A stretch of DNA of 14,996 nucleotides from the NCBI GenBank assembly GCA_947629895.1, contig CANRFP010000028.1, positions 1 through 14,996 of the forward strand, written 5' to 3'. Both the position numbers and the translations under genes were made by a program. Source of the stretch: an uncultured Clostridia bacterium. GTDB lineage: Bacteria; Bacillota_A; Clostridia; Christensenellales; UBA1242. Shown here piece by piece: positions 7,660 to 14,689 of the stretch (the first letter of the stretch is position 1; each line of letters begins with the position of its first letter). The notes beneath the pieces are model-generated. The model ran no database searches. It saw nothing but the letters and a program-made list of their open reading frames with translations, and was not told where the DNA came from.

Positions 7660-7688
7660 TTGACATATTTTTTCGGTTGTTCTAAAAT
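7660..7688 (+). promoter_or_regulatory. Sigma-A promoter of the alcohol/aldehyde dehydrogenase operon
   Basis: A perfect TTGACA (7660-7665) and TAAAAT (7683-7688) lie 17 bases apart. The predicted transcript starts near 7695, just before the AAAGGAG ribosome site (7702-7708). It is back to back with the nucleotidyltransferase promoter, leaving about 45 bases between the two -35 boxes. Confidence 0.85.
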
Positions 7689-7713
7689 TGGTTTTGAAAA
7701 TAAAGGAGAGGAT

Positions 7714-8919
7714 ATGAATTTCTTTAAAAAGGCATATTGCAGAACATATCAGGTGGGCATGAGGGCGCTTTTGCCGCTTTTGCCATATCATGAGCCTAAA
7801 CTTTTGAAGGATTATCACGAGTTGCTTGAACTTTTAAAGGCGCAAAGCAAAAAAAGCGTGTTGTTGGTCACGGATAAAGGCATTCGCGGGCTTGGGCTGA
7901 CAAAAAATTTGGAAGAGGAAATTGTGCGTGCGGGGCTTGGGCTTTGCGTGTATGACGGAACAGTTGCAAATCCAACCACTCAAAATGTTGAGAAGGCGCT
8001 TTCGCTGTATCACAAAAATGTTTGCGACTGCATTGTTGCCTTTGGCGGCGGCTCGGCGATGGACTGCGCAAAAGCAACGGGTGCAAGAGTTGCAAAGCCA
8101 AAGAAAAGTTTAAACAAAATGAAAGGAGTTTTGAAAGTTAGAAAAAAAATCCCACTTTTAATTGCCATTCCAACCACTGCTGGAACGGGAAGTGAAACCA
8201 CATTGGCGGCGGTTATTGTGGACAGTGAAACAAGGCACAAATATGCCATAAATGATTTTCCGCTTATTCCTTCTTATGCGCTTTTGGATGCAAACTTAAC
8301 TGTTGGCTTGCCAAAATCCATCACTGCAACAACAGGAATGGATGCGCTCACGCACGCAGTGGAGGCCTACATTGGCAGAAGCACAACCAAAAAGACAAGG
8401 CAAAATGCTTTGGATGCGGTTAAACTTATTTTTGAAAATCTTGAAAAGGCCTATGTTGATGGCAAAAATTTGGCTGCAAGGGAGAATATGCTTAAAGCAT
8501 CCTATCTTGCGGGGCTTGCTTTCACACAAAGTTATGTGGGATATGTGCATGCCATTGCGCACTCGCTTGGAGGGAAATACAACATTGCGCACGGGCTTGC
8601 AAATGCGGTGATTTTGCCTTATGTTTTGAAAAAGTATGGCAAAAAGATTTATAAAAAACTTTGGAAAATGGGCGTTTTTGCTGGACTTTTTGACAAAGAT
8701 ACGCCAATTGAGGTTGGCGCAAGATTGTTTATTGAAAAAATTGAAAACATGAATGCAAATATGAACATTGGCACAAAAATTGAGGAAATCAAAGAAGCGG
8801 ACGTAAAAGAAATGGCAAAAACCGCAGAAAAAGAGGCAAATCCTCTTTATCCTGTTCCCGTTCTGTTCACTGCACAGCAACTTGAAGAGATTTATTTAGA
8901 GGTTAAAAATGGACACTAA
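7714..8919 (+). CDS. Iron-containing alcohol dehydrogenase
   Basis: This 401-residue protein is a group III (Fe-type) NAD(P)-dependent alcohol dehydrogenase, interconverting an alcohol and an aldehyde or ketone. The nucleotide-binding motif FGGGSAMDCAKA and the PTTAGTGSE loop are present. Metal ligands follow the FucO pattern: Asp210 and His214 in MDALTHAVEAY, then His279 and His293 fourteen residues apart; His283 matches the catalytic histidine. The ATG at 7714 follows AAAGGAG (7702-7708) by five bases; an in-frame ATG at 7660 falls in the -35 box and is excluded. The stop overlaps the next gene by 11 bases, pointing to a coupled alcohol-aldehyde-acid conversion. Substrate is unknown; some members act on glycerol or lactaldehyde. 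Confidence 0.93.
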   Translation: MNFFKKAYCRTYQVGMRALLPLLPYHEPKLLKDYHELLELLKAQSKKSVLLVTDKGIRGLGLTKNLEEEIVRAGLGLCVYDGTVANPTTQNVEKALSLYHKNVCDCIVAFGGGSAMDCAKATGARVAKPKKSLNKMKGVLKVRKKIPLLIAIPTTAGTGSETTLAAVIVDSETRHKYAINDFPLIPSYALLDANLTVGLPKSITATTGMDALTHAVEAYIGRSTTKKTRQNALDAVKLIFENLEKAYVDGKNLAARENMLKASYLAGLAFTQSYVGYVHAIAHSLGGKYNIAHGLANAVILPYVLKKYGKKIYKKLWKMGVFAGLFDKDTPIEVGARLFIEKIENMNANMNIGTKIEEIKEADVKEMAKTAEKEANPLYPVPVLFTAQQLEEIYLEVKNGH

Positions 8920-10285
8920 AAAGATTGTTTCAAAAATTGAAAATCAAAGAAAGTTTTTGGCAAAAGAGCCTGTTATTTCTGTTCAAAAACGCAAAGAAGC
9001 ATTGAAAAATCTTTACAAAAACATAAAAGAGATGACTCCGCAAATTTGCGAGGCGTTAAAAAGTGACCTCAACAAATGCGAAACTGAGAGTTATATGACG
9101 GAAATTGGGCTGGTTTTGTCAGAGATAAGTTATATGCTTAGGCACATGAGAAAACTTACAAAAAAGAAAAGGGTATATTCGCCACTTTCAAATTTCCCTG
9201 CGAAAAGTTATCGCGTGGCAAGCGCCTATGGGGTGGTGCTGATTATCAGCCCATGGAACTATCCGTTTTTGCTTTCAATGGAGCCACTTGTTGATGCAAT
9301 CGCTGCGGGCAACACTGTGATTTTGAAGCCAAGCAGCGTTTCGGCAAACACCAGCAAAGTTATGGAAACACTTATCGCAAAAACTTTTGAGCCGGAGCAT
9401 GCCACAACTGTTCTTGGAAGTGTTGACGAATGCACGGTGCTTTTGGACCAGGATTTGGATTATATATTCTACACCGGCAGTATGCGTGTTGGAAAAATTG
9501 TTATGGAAAAAGCAAAAGAGCATTTCACGCCTGTCACGCTTGAAATGGGAGGCAAAAGCCCATGCATTGTTGACGAAACAGCAAACATTCCTCTTGCGGC
9601 AAAAAGGATTGTGTTTGGAAAACTTTTAAACGCGGGGCAAACTTGCGTTGCGCCAGATTATGTTTATTGCCACGAAAGTGTAAGGGATAGGCTTGTGAAG
9701 GAAATTGAGTGCGAAATTATCAGGCAGTATTCTGTTGACCCACTCACAAACAAAAATTATCCAAAGATGAAAAATGAAAAACAATTCAACGCGGTGAGGG
9801 AACTTATTGAAGAGAGCAAAATTTTGTTTGGCGGCAGGGCGGATGAGAACACTCTGAAAATTGAGCCAACCATATTGAACTCAACTTTTGAGGATAGGGC
9901 AATGCAAAGAGAAATTTTTGGGCCCATTTTGCCAATTCTAACTTTTAAGAAAATTGATGAGGTTGTGAAAAGAGTTAATTCAATGTCAAAACCTTTGGCA
10001 CTTTACATTTTTTCAAAGTCAAAAGAAAATCAAAACCTTGTGCTTTCACAATGTCAATTTGGCGGCGGCTGCGTGAATGACACAATCATGCACATTGCAA
10101 ACAACCACCTTGCTTTTGGCGGAGTTAAACAAAGCGGGCTTGGAGCATATCATGGCAAATTTGGCTTTGAAACATTTTCGCATTACAAAAGCATTGTTAA
10201 GAAATCTAATTTGATTGACATGCCTTTTAGATATCAACCTTTCAACAAAGTTAAAACTTGGTTTATTAAATTTTTCTTAAAATAA
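8909..10285 (+). CDS. Aldehyde dehydrogenase, class 3-like
   Basis: This 458-residue protein is an NAD(P)-dependent aldehyde dehydrogenase, oxidising aldehydes to carboxylic acids. SPWNYPF marks the cofactor-binding region, Glu212 in LEMGGKSP is the general base, and Cys246 in NAGQTCVAPDY is the nucleophile. The Glu-to-Cys spacing of 34 and the short length fit ALDH class 3, which includes enzymes acting on fatty or aromatic aldehydes. The C-terminus ends in WFIKFFLK, hydrophobic and basic, which might give weak membrane contact; this is inference. TAGAGG (8897-8902) precedes the ATG by six bases, and the start lies inside the end of the alcohol dehydrogenase gene, so the two are co-translated. 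Substrate cannot be told from sequence. Confidence 0.95.
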   Translation: MDTKKIVSKIENQRKFLAKEPVISVQKRKEALKNLYKNIKEMTPQICEALKSDLNKCETESYMTEIGLVLSEISYMLRHMRKLTKKKRVYSPLSNFPAKSYRVASAYGVVLIISPWNYPFLLSMEPLVDAIAAGNTVILKPSSVSANTSKVMETLIAKTFEPEHATTVLGSVDECTVLLDQDLDYIFYTGSMRVGKIVMEKAKEHFTPVTLEMGGKSPCIVDETANIPLAAKRIVFGKLLNAGQTCVAPDYVYCHESVRDRLVKEIECEIIRQYSVDPLTNKNYPKMKNEKQFNAVRELIEESKILFGGRADENTLKIEPTILNSTFEDRAMQREIFGPILPILTFKKIDEVVKRVNSMSKPLALYIFSKSKENQNLVLSQCQFGGGCVNDTIMHIANNHLAFGGVKQSGLGAYHGKFGFETFSHYKSIVKKSNLIDMPFRYQPFNKVKTWFIKFFLK

Positions 10286-10419
10286 GAAAGGTGATTTGGT
10301 TTGATAAATAAATTAAAAAATTGCTGAAAAATATGAAAAAATTATTAAAAAATTAAAATTAAACAAAAAATAATCAAAAAATCCTATAAATTCCATTTTA
10401 TCGAATGAAAAAATGGTTG

Positions 10420-10456
10420 AAAAATTTGATTTTTTGCAAATTTTTGTTTATTTTTT
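10420..10456 (+). terminator. Weak AT-rich terminator candidate
   Basis: A nine-pair stem AAAAATTTG/CAAATTTTT with an eight-base loop is followed by GTTTATTTTTT. The stem has only one G-C pair, so stability is low. It is the only terminator-like structure between the aldehyde dehydrogenase stop and the next promoter. Confidence 0.35.
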
Positions 10457-10573
10457 AATTATTTCTTTTGATGCTTTGAATGAGGGCATGACGATTAATG
10501 AAAGATTTTGTGTGCACTCCACTGATGCAAAAAAATTGTTTACATCAGAATGCAAAATTGTTCGCTCTTTCAT
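10448..10573 (-). pseudogene. Remnant of a Y-family DNA polymerase (DinB-like) N-terminus
   Basis: On the minus strand an ATG at 10573 opens 41 codons ending in TAA at 10448. The first half reads MKERTILHSDVNNFFASVEC. This matches motif I of Y-family translesion polymerases, whose Firmicutes members start much like ILHSDLNxFYASVE; it includes the catalytic Asp (residue 10) and the steric-gate aromatic. After about residue 25 the likeness stops, and the remaining roughly 400 residues of a polymerase are absent. No well-placed Shine-Dalgarno lies before it (AAAGG is 13 bases away). The simplest reading is the 5' scrap of a deleted dinB, left in the AT-rich gap. A chance match is possible but unlikely over this motif. 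Confidence 0.6.
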
Positions 10574-10603
10574 TTGCTTTTTGAAACCTTTTTTTGATAT
10601 AAT
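10574..10603 (+). promoter_or_regulatory. Extended -10 promoter of the amidohydrolase-tex-mcsB operon
   Basis: TATAAT (10598-10603) is preceded by TGA, an extended -10. The -35 is weak: TTGCTT (10574-10579) at an 18-base spacer. The predicted start near 10610 leaves a leader of about 27 bases with GGAG (10629-10632). No CIRCE or evident CtsR-type repeat was seen here. Confidence 0.65.
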
Positions 10604-10636
10604 TTCTATGTTAGAATGATTTTTTATGGAGAAATT

Positions 10637-11806
10637 ATGCCAAAGAATAACATCATACAATTTAAACGACAAAAACTTTTTAAAAACGCTCTGCTTGTGG
10701 ATATAGAAAACGCAAGCGTGGAAAAAGTGGACATTTTGGTTGACGACGAAAGGATTGCCAAGATTGCACCAAAAATTGAGGGCGATTTCAGCAAAGTGGA
10801 GGACCTGCACGAAAATTTTGTTATGCCAGCTTTTGTGAATATGTTTTGCAACAGTGACGAGGCACTTTTGACAACTTATGGGCTGCAAACTGACGGACAA
10901 ATAAATGTGAACGAAACCTCAAATCTTTCCAATATGTTTAAAGTTTATGGCGGAAAAGGGGCAAAGGGCGAGGCGTTTATGCCGGTTAACAATTTTTTTA
11001 TGATGAAGTTTAAGAATTATCTTGCCGGCGCGGTGATTGTGAATGATTTTGGAAAGTTTAATTTGCAGGAATCTGGAAAAAATTTCAAACTTATTCAAAA
11101 TATTGAAAATTTTAGTGAAACGGAACTGGACCTGTTGTTTGAAGAGTGCCGCCAAAAATATAAACTTCCATTTTTGAAAGTTGGAAAAACCTTGGAGGAA
11201 CTTGGCACAATTGACAAGTTATACAAAAAAACGCTGCCAAATGTGCTGGAAGATTTTGGATTTTTGGATTTGCATCCCGTGATTGTGGGCGGCAACTGTT
11301 TTGAAAAGGACGAACTTGAACTTTTGAAGCAATATGATTGCATTTTCATTGTGACGCCGTTTGAGGATGGAAAACTTGGAATAAGGCCAACAAATTTATA
11401 TCGTTTGAAAAACATGGATTTTCAAATTGGGCTGGGAAGCGGAAATACTTTTGAGATAGATTTTTTTGAATATATGCGCCTTGTGATTATGCAAATGAGA
11501 AGTATGTTTGAAAATGAAGATGTGTTTTCCGAAAAAGATGCCTTAAAACTTGCGCTTTTGGGAACAACCAAACTTGTTGAGGGAGATTTGGCAAATTTCA
11601 TTGTGGTGCGAAATGACAACTCGCTGTATGACAACATCTTGAAAACGCTTGTGTGGGAGAAAAACAATCACGATTTGATTATGACGGTGGATGAGGGCGA
11701 GATTGTTCAAAAAAATGGCGAAATTGCTATACAAGACATGCCAACTTATGATAATATAAAACTGATGACAGAAATGTTAACAAGGAGAAACAAAAATGAC
11801 GATTAA
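10637..11806 (+). CDS. Amidohydrolase-fold protein lacking its metal ligands
   Basis: The 389-residue protein follows the layout of the cytosine/SAH deaminase-like amidohydrolases: an N-terminal beta segment (VDILVDDERIAKIAP), then VMPAFVNMFCNSDE (62-75) where active enzymes have LPGFVNAHTH, and a late LGSGN (266-270) where they have LGTDG. The two His of HxH are replaced by Phe70 and Asn72, the later barrel His by about Gly219, and the Asp by about Gly269. It is therefore probably catalytically dead, yet the frame is intact, with a promoter and ribosome site. GGAGA five bases before 10637 picks this start over the ATG at 10616, which has no site. It overlaps tex by 11 bases. A binding or regulatory role is inferred. 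Family placement is moderately sure. Confidence 0.75.
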   Translation: MPKNNIIQFKRQKLFKNALLVDIENASVEKVDILVDDERIAKIAPKIEGDFSKVEDLHENFVMPAFVNMFCNSDEALLTTYGLQTDGQINVNETSNLSNMFKVYGGKGAKGEAFMPVNNFFMMKFKNYLAGAVIVNDFGKFNLQESGKNFKLIQNIENFSETELDLLFEECRQKYKLPFLKVGKTLEELGTIDKLYKKTLPNVLEDFGFLDLHPVIVGGNCFEKDELELLKQYDCIFIVTPFEDGKLGIRPTNLYRLKNMDFQIGLGSGNTFEIDFFEYMRLVIMQMRSMFENEDVFSEKDALKLALLGTTKLVEGDLANFIVVRNDNSLYDNILKTLVWEKNNHDLIMTVDEGEIVQKNGEIAIQDMPTYDNIKLMTEMLTRRNKNDD

Positions 11807-13946
11807 AGAAAGATTATCAAGCGAATTTGGGCTTAGAGCCGATTACACAGAAAACATTATAAACCTTATTGATGAGGGCAACACAATTCCTTTCATTGCA
11901 AGATATAGAAAGGAAATGCATGGCTCTTGTGACGACCAAGTGCTGAGAAATTTTGCGGACAGATTGAAATATCTGCGCAATCTTGACGAAGAAAAAGCAA
12001 AAGTGGAAAAAGTTATCACCGAACAAGGAAAGTGGACGGAAGAACTTAAAACGGCTTTGGAAGAGGCTATGACGCTCACGGAAGTTGAGGACATTTATCG
12101 CCCATACAAGCCAAAGAGAAAAACGCGTGCATCGGTTGCCATTGCAAAGGGCTTGGAGCCTTTGGCAGACATTTTGCAAGCACAATCCAAGGACAAAAAA
12201 GTGCTTGAAGAGGCAAAGAATTTCATAACGGAAGAAGTTCCAACTGTGGAAGAGGCAATTGCTGGGGCAAAGGACATTATTGCTGAGCGCATTTCCGACA
12301 GCGCTGACCTTAGAAAAGAACTTAGGGAAATTATTGCAAGCAAAGGCTTTTTGCAATGCACTCTTTTGGAGAATGAAAACAGCCCAACTTATGAAACCTA
12401 TTCGGGCTTTAAGCAAGAAATTAAAAACTTGCCAAGTCACAGAGTTTTGGCAATCAATCGTGGCGAAAAAGAAAAATGCCTGAAAGTTGATGTTGTCATT
12501 GATGAAAAACTCACAATTCCTGTCATCGAAAAGGAATTTAAGAAGGACAATGATGACACCAACGCTTTGATGGATGAGGTTATTGCAGATGCCTATGAAA
12601 GGTTGCTTTTCCCTGCTCTTGAAAGAGAGTGCCGCAACAATCTCACGGACATGGCAGACGAGCAAGCAATTAAGATGTTTGAAGTTAATTTGAAGCCACT
12701 TCTTATGGAAAGTCCTTTGAAGAACAATATTATCATGGGTTTTGACCCTGGTTATCACAATGGCTGCAAAATTGCTGTTATAGACAAAAATGGCTCTGTT
12801 TTGGACACAACAGTGGTTTATCCAACTCCTCCAAGGAGCAAAACAGAAGAGGCCATGGAAAAACTTAAAGCCATGATTGAAAAAAATAAGGTTGATATTA
12901 TTGCCATCGGCAACGGAACAGCATCAAAAGAGAGCGAAATTTTTGTTGCAGAACTTATCAAACATGTGAACCGCCCTGTGAGTTATGCAGTTGTAAGCGA
13001 GGCGGGGGCGTCTGTTTATTCCGCATCAAAACTTGCAGCGGAAGAGTTTCCAGAATATGATGTAAATTTGCGAAGTGCAGTTTCCATTGCAAGACGTTTG
13101 CAAGACCCTCTGGCCGAACTTATCAAAATTGATGTTAAGTCCATTGGGGTTGGGCAATATCAGCACGATATGCCACAAAACCGCTTGACCGAAGTTTTGA
13201 CGGGGGTTGTTGAAGATTGCGTTAACAGTGTGGGCGTGGACCTTAACACCGCTTCGCCAAGCCTTTTGTCCTATGTTTCAGGGCTGAATATGAGCATTGC
13301 CAAAAACATTGTTACATTTAGAACAAAAAACAAAGGCTTTAAGGCAAGAGAAGAACTTTTGTCTGTCCCAAAACTTGGGCCAAAAGCCTATGAACAATGT
13401 GCCGGATTTTTGAGAGTTGTTGGCGGAGAAAATGTGCTTGACAACACCGCTGTTCACCCAGAAAGTTATGAGGGGGCAAGAAAACTTTTAAGCCTTTTCA
13501 ATTTAACAGAAGAGGATGTTAAGAACAACAATCTTGTGCTTTTGCCAAAAATGGTTGAACAAAAGGGAGAAAAGAAAGTGGCAGAGGAATGCGGAATTGG
13601 CGTTCCAACACTAAATGACATAACAAACGAACTTTTAAAGCCGGGGCGCGATATTCGTGAAAGTATGCCAAAACCTGTGCTTAGAAGTGATGTTATTCAT
13701 ATGGAGGACCTTAAAGAGGGCATGATTTTTGATGGAGTTGTCAGAAATGTTGTTGACTTTGGCGCTTTTGTGGATATTGGCGTGCATCAAGACGGGCTTG
13801 TGCATATATCGCAACTTTCTGACGGCTATGTTAAACATCCAAGCGATGTTGTTAAAGTGGGCGACAAAGTTAAAGTGAAAGTCACAGCAGTTGACCTCAA
13901 CAAAAAGCGTATTTCTCTCACTATGAAAGGCATTGAAGAGGAATAG
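11796..13946 (+). CDS. tex: RNA-binding transcription accessory protein Tex
   Basis: Tex is a cytoplasmic nucleic-acid-binding protein, related to the core of eukaryotic Spt6, linked to transcription and RNA handling under stress. The 716-residue length is normal. The N-terminal helical region starts with the typical IPFIARYRKE; a YqgF/RNase H-like domain begins near MGFDPGY (314-320); VGVDLNTAS (479-487) leads into tandem helix-hairpin-helix motifs (about 488-560); and an S1 RNA-binding domain (about 641-712) carries VVDFGAFVDIG and VHISQLS. AAGGAG (11782-11787) lies eight bases before the ATG, within the preceding gene, which overlaps by 11 bases. An AGGAGG directly after its stop starts the next gene, so this is a tight operon. 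Confidence 0.97.
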   Translation: MTIKERLSSEFGLRADYTENIINLIDEGNTIPFIARYRKEMHGSCDDQVLRNFADRLKYLRNLDEEKAKVEKVITEQGKWTEELKTALEEAMTLTEVEDIYRPYKPKRKTRASVAIAKGLEPLADILQAQSKDKKVLEEAKNFITEEVPTVEEAIAGAKDIIAERISDSADLRKELREIIASKGFLQCTLLENENSPTYETYSGFKQEIKNLPSHRVLAINRGEKEKCLKVDVVIDEKLTIPVIEKEFKKDNDDTNALMDEVIADAYERLLFPALERECRNNLTDMADEQAIKMFEVNLKPLLMESPLKNNIIMGFDPGYHNGCKIAVIDKNGSVLDTTVVYPTPPRSKTEEAMEKLKAMIEKNKVDIIAIGNGTASKESEIFVAELIKHVNRPVSYAVVSEAGASVYSASKLAAEEFPEYDVNLRSAVSIARRLQDPLAELIKIDVKSIGVGQYQHDMPQNRLTEVLTGVVEDCVNSVGVDLNTASPSLLSYVSGLNMSIAKNIVTFRTKNKGFKAREELLSVPKLGPKAYEQCAGFLRVVGGENVLDNTAVHPESYEGARKLLSLFNLTEEDVKNNNLVLLPKMVEQKGEKKVAEECGIGVPTLNDITNELLKPGRDIRESMPKPVLRSDVIHMEDLKEGMIFDGVVRNVVDFGAFVDIGVHQDGLVHISQLSDGYVKHPSDVVKVGDKVKVKVTAVDLNKKRISLTMKGIEEE

Positions 13947-13957
13947 AGGAGGCTAAG

Positions 13958-14131
13958 ATGGAAAAGAAAAACGAAAAAGAAGATGTTTTTGTTCTTAACT
14001 GTCCTTGCTGCAACCAAAAAAGCAACTTCATTAAAAGCAGTTTGCCAAGGAACAGAACATTTGATTTGAGATGTCCTCACTGCGGTGCATTTTGCTATAT
14101 GGCACCACTTCCAGAAGAGGAAAACAAATGA
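13958..14131 (+). CDS. Small zinc-ribbon protein, 57 residues
   Basis: A perfect AGGAGG (13947-13952), five bases before the ATG, supports this short gene. The product has two cysteine knuckles: CPCC (15-18) and CPHC (39-42) with an extra Cys46, about 20 residues apart, in the pattern of a zinc ribbon. The N-terminus is charged (MEKKNEKED) and there is no membrane segment. It lies 11 bases after tex and its stop overlaps the start of the McsA-like gene by four bases (ATGA). It is not clearly homologous to the first zinc finger of McsA, but its place before a lone McsA finger makes a split or rebuilt McsA worth testing. Function unknown. Confidence 0.85.
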   Translation: MEKKNEKEDVFVLNCPCCNQKSNFIKSSLPRNRTFDLRCPHCGAFCYMAPLPEEENK

Positions 14132-14274
14132 GCGAAAATGTTTGCCCAAAGTGCGGAACTTCTGTGAAGGAAATCATGGAAACGGGCTTTGTGGGTTGTG
14201 AAAAGTGTTATGATTTGCCCGAAATAAAGGCGGCGGTGGACAAACTTTATGGCGGCAAGAGGCACAAAGTTTAA
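14128..14274 (+). CDS. Single-finger McsA-like protein, 48 residues
   Basis: The whole protein matches the second zinc-finger module of McsA, the activator of protein arginine kinase McsB. Cys6/Cys9 (CPKCG) and Cys24/Cys27 in GFVGCEKCYD carry the conserved spacing, followed by a helix and the typical LYGGKRH end, comparable to LLRRVHGG.. H in Bacillus. Full McsA is about 180 residues, with a first finger and a C-terminal UVR helix pair; both are absent here. The start overlaps the preceding stop as ATGA, and the stop overlaps the AAAGGAG of the cupin gene, so translation is coupled. With mcsB two genes on, a role as minimal McsB activator is likely. No frameshift was found that would extend it. 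Confidence 0.8.
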   Translation: MSENVCPKCGTSVKEIMETGFVGCEKCYDLPEIKAAVDKLYGGKRHKV

Positions 14275-14284
14275 AGGAGCAAAA

Positions 14285-14626
14285 ATGAAAGTTGTAAAGA
14301 AAAGTCAAAAGCAAGTTTTGCGTGAAGATGCACATGGTGGCTCTGGTGGAAGAAGATTGTATCTAGACAAAAACGAAGTGAAAAATGTGCAGGGCTTAAC
14401 ATACGGCTATCTTCCTTCTGGCAATATGTTCGCTTGGCATAATCATGAAGATGTGAATGAAATTATGTTGTGCCTTAAAGGTCACGGCACAGTGAGAGAT
14501 GAGGACGGAACTTATGAATACAAGGAGGGAGACTTCTTCATCTTCCCAAAAGGCGTTTTTCACGAAATAAAAGCGGAAGGCAACATTGAAAATGAGTTTG
14601 TTTTTGTGCGAGTTTTTGACCTATAA
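14285..14626 (+). CDS. Small single-domain cupin
   Basis: The 113-residue protein is a one-domain cupin, a beta barrel that usually holds one metal ion. Both signature motifs are intact. Motif 1 fits G(x5)HxH(x4)E(x6)G with Gly46, His52, His54, Glu59 and Gly66; motif 2 fits G(x5)PxG(x2)H with His93. These give a 3-His/1-Glu metal site. AAAGGAG (14273-14279) lies five bases before the ATG at 14285. It lies between the McsA-like gene and mcsB, where no cupin belongs in the familiar ctsR-mcsA-mcsB-clpC operon. Cupins range from sugar isomerases to dioxygenases and ligand sensors, and the substrate here cannot be read. Confidence 0.88.
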   Translation: MKVVKKSQKQVLREDAHGGSGGRRLYLDKNEVKNVQGLTYGYLPSGNMFAWHNHEDVNEIMLCLKGHGTVRDEDGTYEYKEGDFFIFPKGVFHEIKAEGNIENEFVFVRVFDL

Positions 14627-14689
14627 CATGAAAAGTGTGTTTTGATTAGGGTGATGTTTAACAAGATAGGTTTTGTTTAAAAGGAACAA
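14627..14689. other. Short gap before mcsB
   Basis: These 63 bases are the widest gap within the operon. They hold the mcsB ribosome site AAAGGA (14680-14685). A TTGATT at 14642 has no matching -10, so no separate promoter is claimed. No hairpin terminator was seen. Confidence 0.6.

Larger units (their letters stand above)
10286..10597. other. Very AT-rich intergenic gap
   Basis: This gap of over 300 bases has no intact gene. It is dominated by A and T runs. Two hairpins can be drawn: CCATTTT (10393-10399) with AAAATGG (10410-10416), and AAAAATTTG (10420-10428) with CAAATTTTT (10437-10445). The second is followed by GTTTATTTTTT and could be a weak terminator for the aldehyde dehydrogenase operon, which otherwise lacks one. 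The right part holds the dinB-like remnant (10448-10573, minus). Confidence 0.6.

Noticed and set aside
8296..8880. 194-codon open frame antisense to the alcohol dehydrogenase
   Set aside because: It has a low-complexity Phe/Asn/Cys composition and lies wholly under a gene with intact catalytic motifs.
10310..10390. Repeated ATTAAAAAATT strings as a repeat array or origin
   Set aside because: The spacing is irregular and the strings follow from the base composition; no DnaA-box-like TTATCCACA was seen.
10413..10619. 68-codon plus-strand open frame in the AT-rich gap
   Set aside because: It has no Shine-Dalgarno, overlaps the promoter of the next operon, and its hydrophobic look follows from the AT-rich bases and the antisense of the dinB-like remnant.
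11817..12758. 313-codon open frame antisense to tex
   Set aside because: Its product is rich in Phe, Cys, Asn and His without domains, the mirror of Lys/Glu/Leu codons in tex. The sense frame is a clear Tex protein.
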